Below are positions 61,640-64,000 of a stretch of 64,000 nt of DNA, in pieces (within the stretch, counting starts at the first letter, position 1; the number at the start of each line of letters is the position of its first letter). The DNA is from Tridacna crocea. Taxonomy: Eukaryota; Mollusca; Bivalvia; Cardiida; Cardiidae. The DNA lies in the NCBI GenBank assembly GCA_943736015.1, contig OX031063.1, forward strand, positions 37,044,172 through 37,108,171, given 5' to 3'. The notes below the pieces were generated by a model. That model was given only the letters and a program-made list of their open reading frames with translations. It did not search any database and was not told the DNA's origin. A program made the translations under genes and the position numbers.

Positions 61640-61790
61640 TTAAACATTACCGAGTTTTAATGGCCGTGAGGAGAAATCCTTTTGAAATAATGTGGAAAAA
61701 GGAGAAAATGCTGGTAACCAGCATCTTCTCATTTTATTTTTTCTGCAATGTTTCAACGTTACTTTTCCTGTCTTGTAACGGGTTGAGGAG
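61640..61790 (+). mobile_element. diverged MITE-1 copy
   Basis: Core ATGCTGGTAACCAGCAT. The long arm is reduced to a short tail. Confidence 0.65.
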
Positions 61791-61799
61791 TTAAATAAG

Positions 61800-62186
61800 T
61801 ATCTGTTTCTTGCTGTAGGAACATATTTCAATACAACCAACTACATGTAAGTGAAATTGGACATAATCACACTGATCAACGTCAGCCGCGGACACCATGT
61901 GCTCTCGGTACACCGGATCGAATTTTCCATGGAAGAACCGGAGGTGGTGTAAGTATTTTCATTTTTATGGACCTGATTAACCTGGACAGAAATGTTGATT
62001 TACAGCAATGTCAAGACGAATGATTGATCTGTTTACACACATACTAGGGAATAATAATACCATCATATTAGCGAGCTGCGGCTTTATGAGCAACTGGGGT
62101 CTTATTGTTTTGAAGTTTGTTGCCGATTTTCGGACAAAATCCCCTAACCATTGTTCATTTTACAAGTTTGTATGATAAGATAAATG
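61800..62186. other. intergenic, outside the inverted repeat
   Basis: No gene or named repeat. A short frame (ATGTGCTCTCGG...) near 61900 is followed by GTAAGT-like sequence, but nothing supports an exon. Confidence 0.35.
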
Positions 62187-62874
62187 TATTCCCTAAATGA
62201 ACACAAAATTTCACTTAGAAATGTCCATCCAAAGCGAAGATATACGTTTTTGAATGGACCTGGGTAGAGGAAAGTATGCTAACAAGACACCATTTTCATT
62301 TTCTGAGTATGTGCATGGACACCAGATCAGAAAAAGCTTGTGGTAACTTGACACCAACCTTTAAATCATCAATATTTCTGCTTGAAACTCGATGCATGGG
62401 CTGTATACGAAGACTATTTTTGTAAACATTAAGTCACTACGGTCCATTACCTGATAAAGAGCATGTTCAACGCAATTTCATTACTTGTAGCACTTGCTTT
62501 TTTGAAATATTTGCAATGTTACGGCAATTTACGAAGTAGACCTACGATGCTTGATCACAATTGACCGGTCATTGCCTCCAATGTTGGTGCAAGACATGTT
62601 CTTTTTTTACAGCGTTTCAGTTTTATGAATGGCGTATTAACCCATTACCACGCAATCACGAGCTTTAATGTCCCTGGGAAAGATGGCTTCGAAAAACATT
62701 GTCTATAAAGAAAAACCCCTATTAACTAATACAGAGTGTACATTATTTACCACATTTGGCCTGATTCTTAGTTTAAATAATTTTCAAATCCGCTGGGCCA
62801 ACTGCCAGCGGGCTCTTAGAATGGCGTTCTACCCTTCGTACGCTTGCATGCGTGCGTTTGTTCGTCTACGCGTT
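62187..62874 (+). repeat. left arm of a large inverted repeat
   Basis: Pairs with 63313-64000 with no net indel (coordinates sum to 126187 at both ends) and only occasional substitutions. It includes a MITE-1 left half at 62638-62705. The short frame at 62668-62883 is mirrored in the other arm and is not a gene. Confidence 0.95.
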
Positions 62875-63312
62875 TATTTCTAAAAAAATTATTTAATTGA
62901 CTTCTCCTCAGAAACCACCAAGTGGAAATCAACAAAATTCAACGTGGATGATTCCATAAATTTCTTTCGAGATACTTCGATCTTTTAAAAAAGATGGCTT
63001 ATGTGGAAGGAGCTTATTTTCCGTGTAGCTTTCTATCACATTCCATTGGATAAAATGAAACATTATCAGTGATCATCTGTGTTATGAAATATATGTAGAT
63101 CTACATACATGTATTATCAATGAATTTATTTAAAGAGCTGCAAGTACTTCCGCTTTATGACACAAAAAGAAAATAAGTCCCACCAACAAAAGCCATGTTT
63201 TTCAGCAGATCAAAATTTATTGAAGGAATGTGATAGAAAGCTACCCAATGCCAATCTCGTGATTGAGTTCTTTTGAAAGGACAAATTTTACAATTTTCAC
63301 AACGCGCCGTAC
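62875..63312. other. 438-bp spacer of the inverted repeat
   Basis: It holds a weaker inverted pair of its own: GTAGCTTTCTATCACATTCC at ~63026 and its complement at ~63225, plus ATGGCTTATGTGG / ATGGCTTTTGTTGG. So the fold-back once extended further inward. No gene seen. Confidence 0.7.
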
Positions 63313-64000
63313 AACGCGTAGACGAACAAACGCACGCATGCAAGCGTACGAAGGGTAGAACGCCATTCTAAGAGCCCGCTGGCAGTTGGCCCAGCGGATT
63401 TGAAAATTATTTAAACTAAGAATCAGGCCAAATGTGGTAAATAATGTACACTCTGTATTAGTTAATAGGGGTTTTTCTTTATAGACAATGTTTTTCGAAG
63501 CCATCTTTCCCAGGGACATTAAAGCTCGTGATTGCGTGGTAATGGGTTAATACGCCATTCATAAAACTGAAACGCTGTAAAAAAAGAACATGTCTTGCAC
63601 CAACATTGGAGGCAATGACCGGTCAATTGTGATCAAGCATCGTAGGTCTACTTCGTAAATTGCCGTAACATTGCAAATATTTCAAAAAAGCAAGTGCTAC
63701 AAGTAATGAAATTGCGTTGAACATGCTCTTTATCAGGTAATGGACCGTAGTGACTTAATGTTTACAAAAATAGTCTTCGTATACAGCCCATGCATCGAGT
63801 TTCAGGCAGAAATATTGATGATTTAAAGGTTGGTGTCAAGTTACCACAAGCTTTTTCTGATCTGGTGTCCATGCACATACCCAGAAAATGAAAATGGTGT
63901 CTTGTTAGCATACTTTCCTCTACCCAGGTCCATTCAAAAACGTATATCTTCGCTTTGGATGGACATTTCTAAGTGAAATTTTGTGTTCATTTAGGGAATA
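63313..64000 (-). repeat. right arm of a large inverted repeat, cut by the window end
   Basis: Reverse complement of 62187-62874. It contains the mirrored MITE-1 half (63487-63551, ending GGTAATGGGTTAA). The arm may extend beyond 64000. Confidence 0.95.

Noticed and set aside
24..61800. Dozens of short frames encoding peptides with wording like [14 protein letters not shown] or [14 protein letters not shown] on both strands
   Set aside because: They are translations of the MITE-1 core and arms, found in the same register in every copy. There is no gene context, and the similarity comes from the DNA repeat.
62668..63519. A conserved protein present twice (identical 60-residue frames in opposite orientations)
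   Set aside because: The identity comes from the inverted-repeat arms, and the frame starts in a MITE-1 end. Codon context and length do not support a gene.

Overview
Eukaryotic genomic DNA, most likely from a bivalve mollusc. Genes are sparse, with GT/AG introns up to 15.7 kb. The non-coding DNA is packed with short palindromic transposons, tRNA-headed SINEs and satellites. Repeats with a GATCAGCCTGCGCAG-type hairpin and ones opening ACAAGAGGGCC recall bivalve genomes, possibly Dreissena-like heterodonts. That is my recollection, not a search result. There is no operon, CRISPR array or prokaryotic signal.

Two protein-coding genes are supported. (1) A plus-strand PRDM-family gene (13031-34811) has seven coding exons whose splice phases all match. 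It encodes about 621 residues: an N-terminal PR domain split by a 15.7-kb intron, a Ser/Pro/Thr-rich linker, six C2H2 zinc fingers and a CxxC-containing tail. (2) A minus-strand secreted C1q-domain gene (49815-53809) has two exons. They encode a signal peptide, a coiled coil with three 55-residue repeats, and a C-terminal C1q domain. Its intron holds a decayed second C1q exon and a dead Tc1/mariner transposase.

Layout: 1-13 kb is intergenic, with MITEs and a 2.0-kb Ginger-like DNA transposon at 3397-5415 that carries a broken integrase. 13-35 kb is the PRDM gene, its introns full of MITEs. 35-38 kb holds a 29-bp satellite. 38-49.7 kb is intergenic with more MITEs and hairpin elements. 49.8-53.8 kb is the C1q gene. 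54-64 kb is intergenic, nearly free of the main MITE, and ends in a 688-bp-arm inverted repeat cut by the window edge.

The dominant feature is a family of about 230-bp elements called MITE-1 here, with some 60 copies. It has TTAA-flanked ends (TTAACCC...GGGTTAA, a piggyBac-like signature) and a central near-perfect palindrome of about 65 bp. Many copies carry private substitutions mirrored on both arms of the palindrome, which independent point mutation does not easily explain. A second TTAA-ended family (MITE-2) and at least three other hairpin families (MITE-3, -4, -5) are interspersed and nested. These family names are local labels. Most short open frames in the window are translations of these repeats and are not listed as genes.
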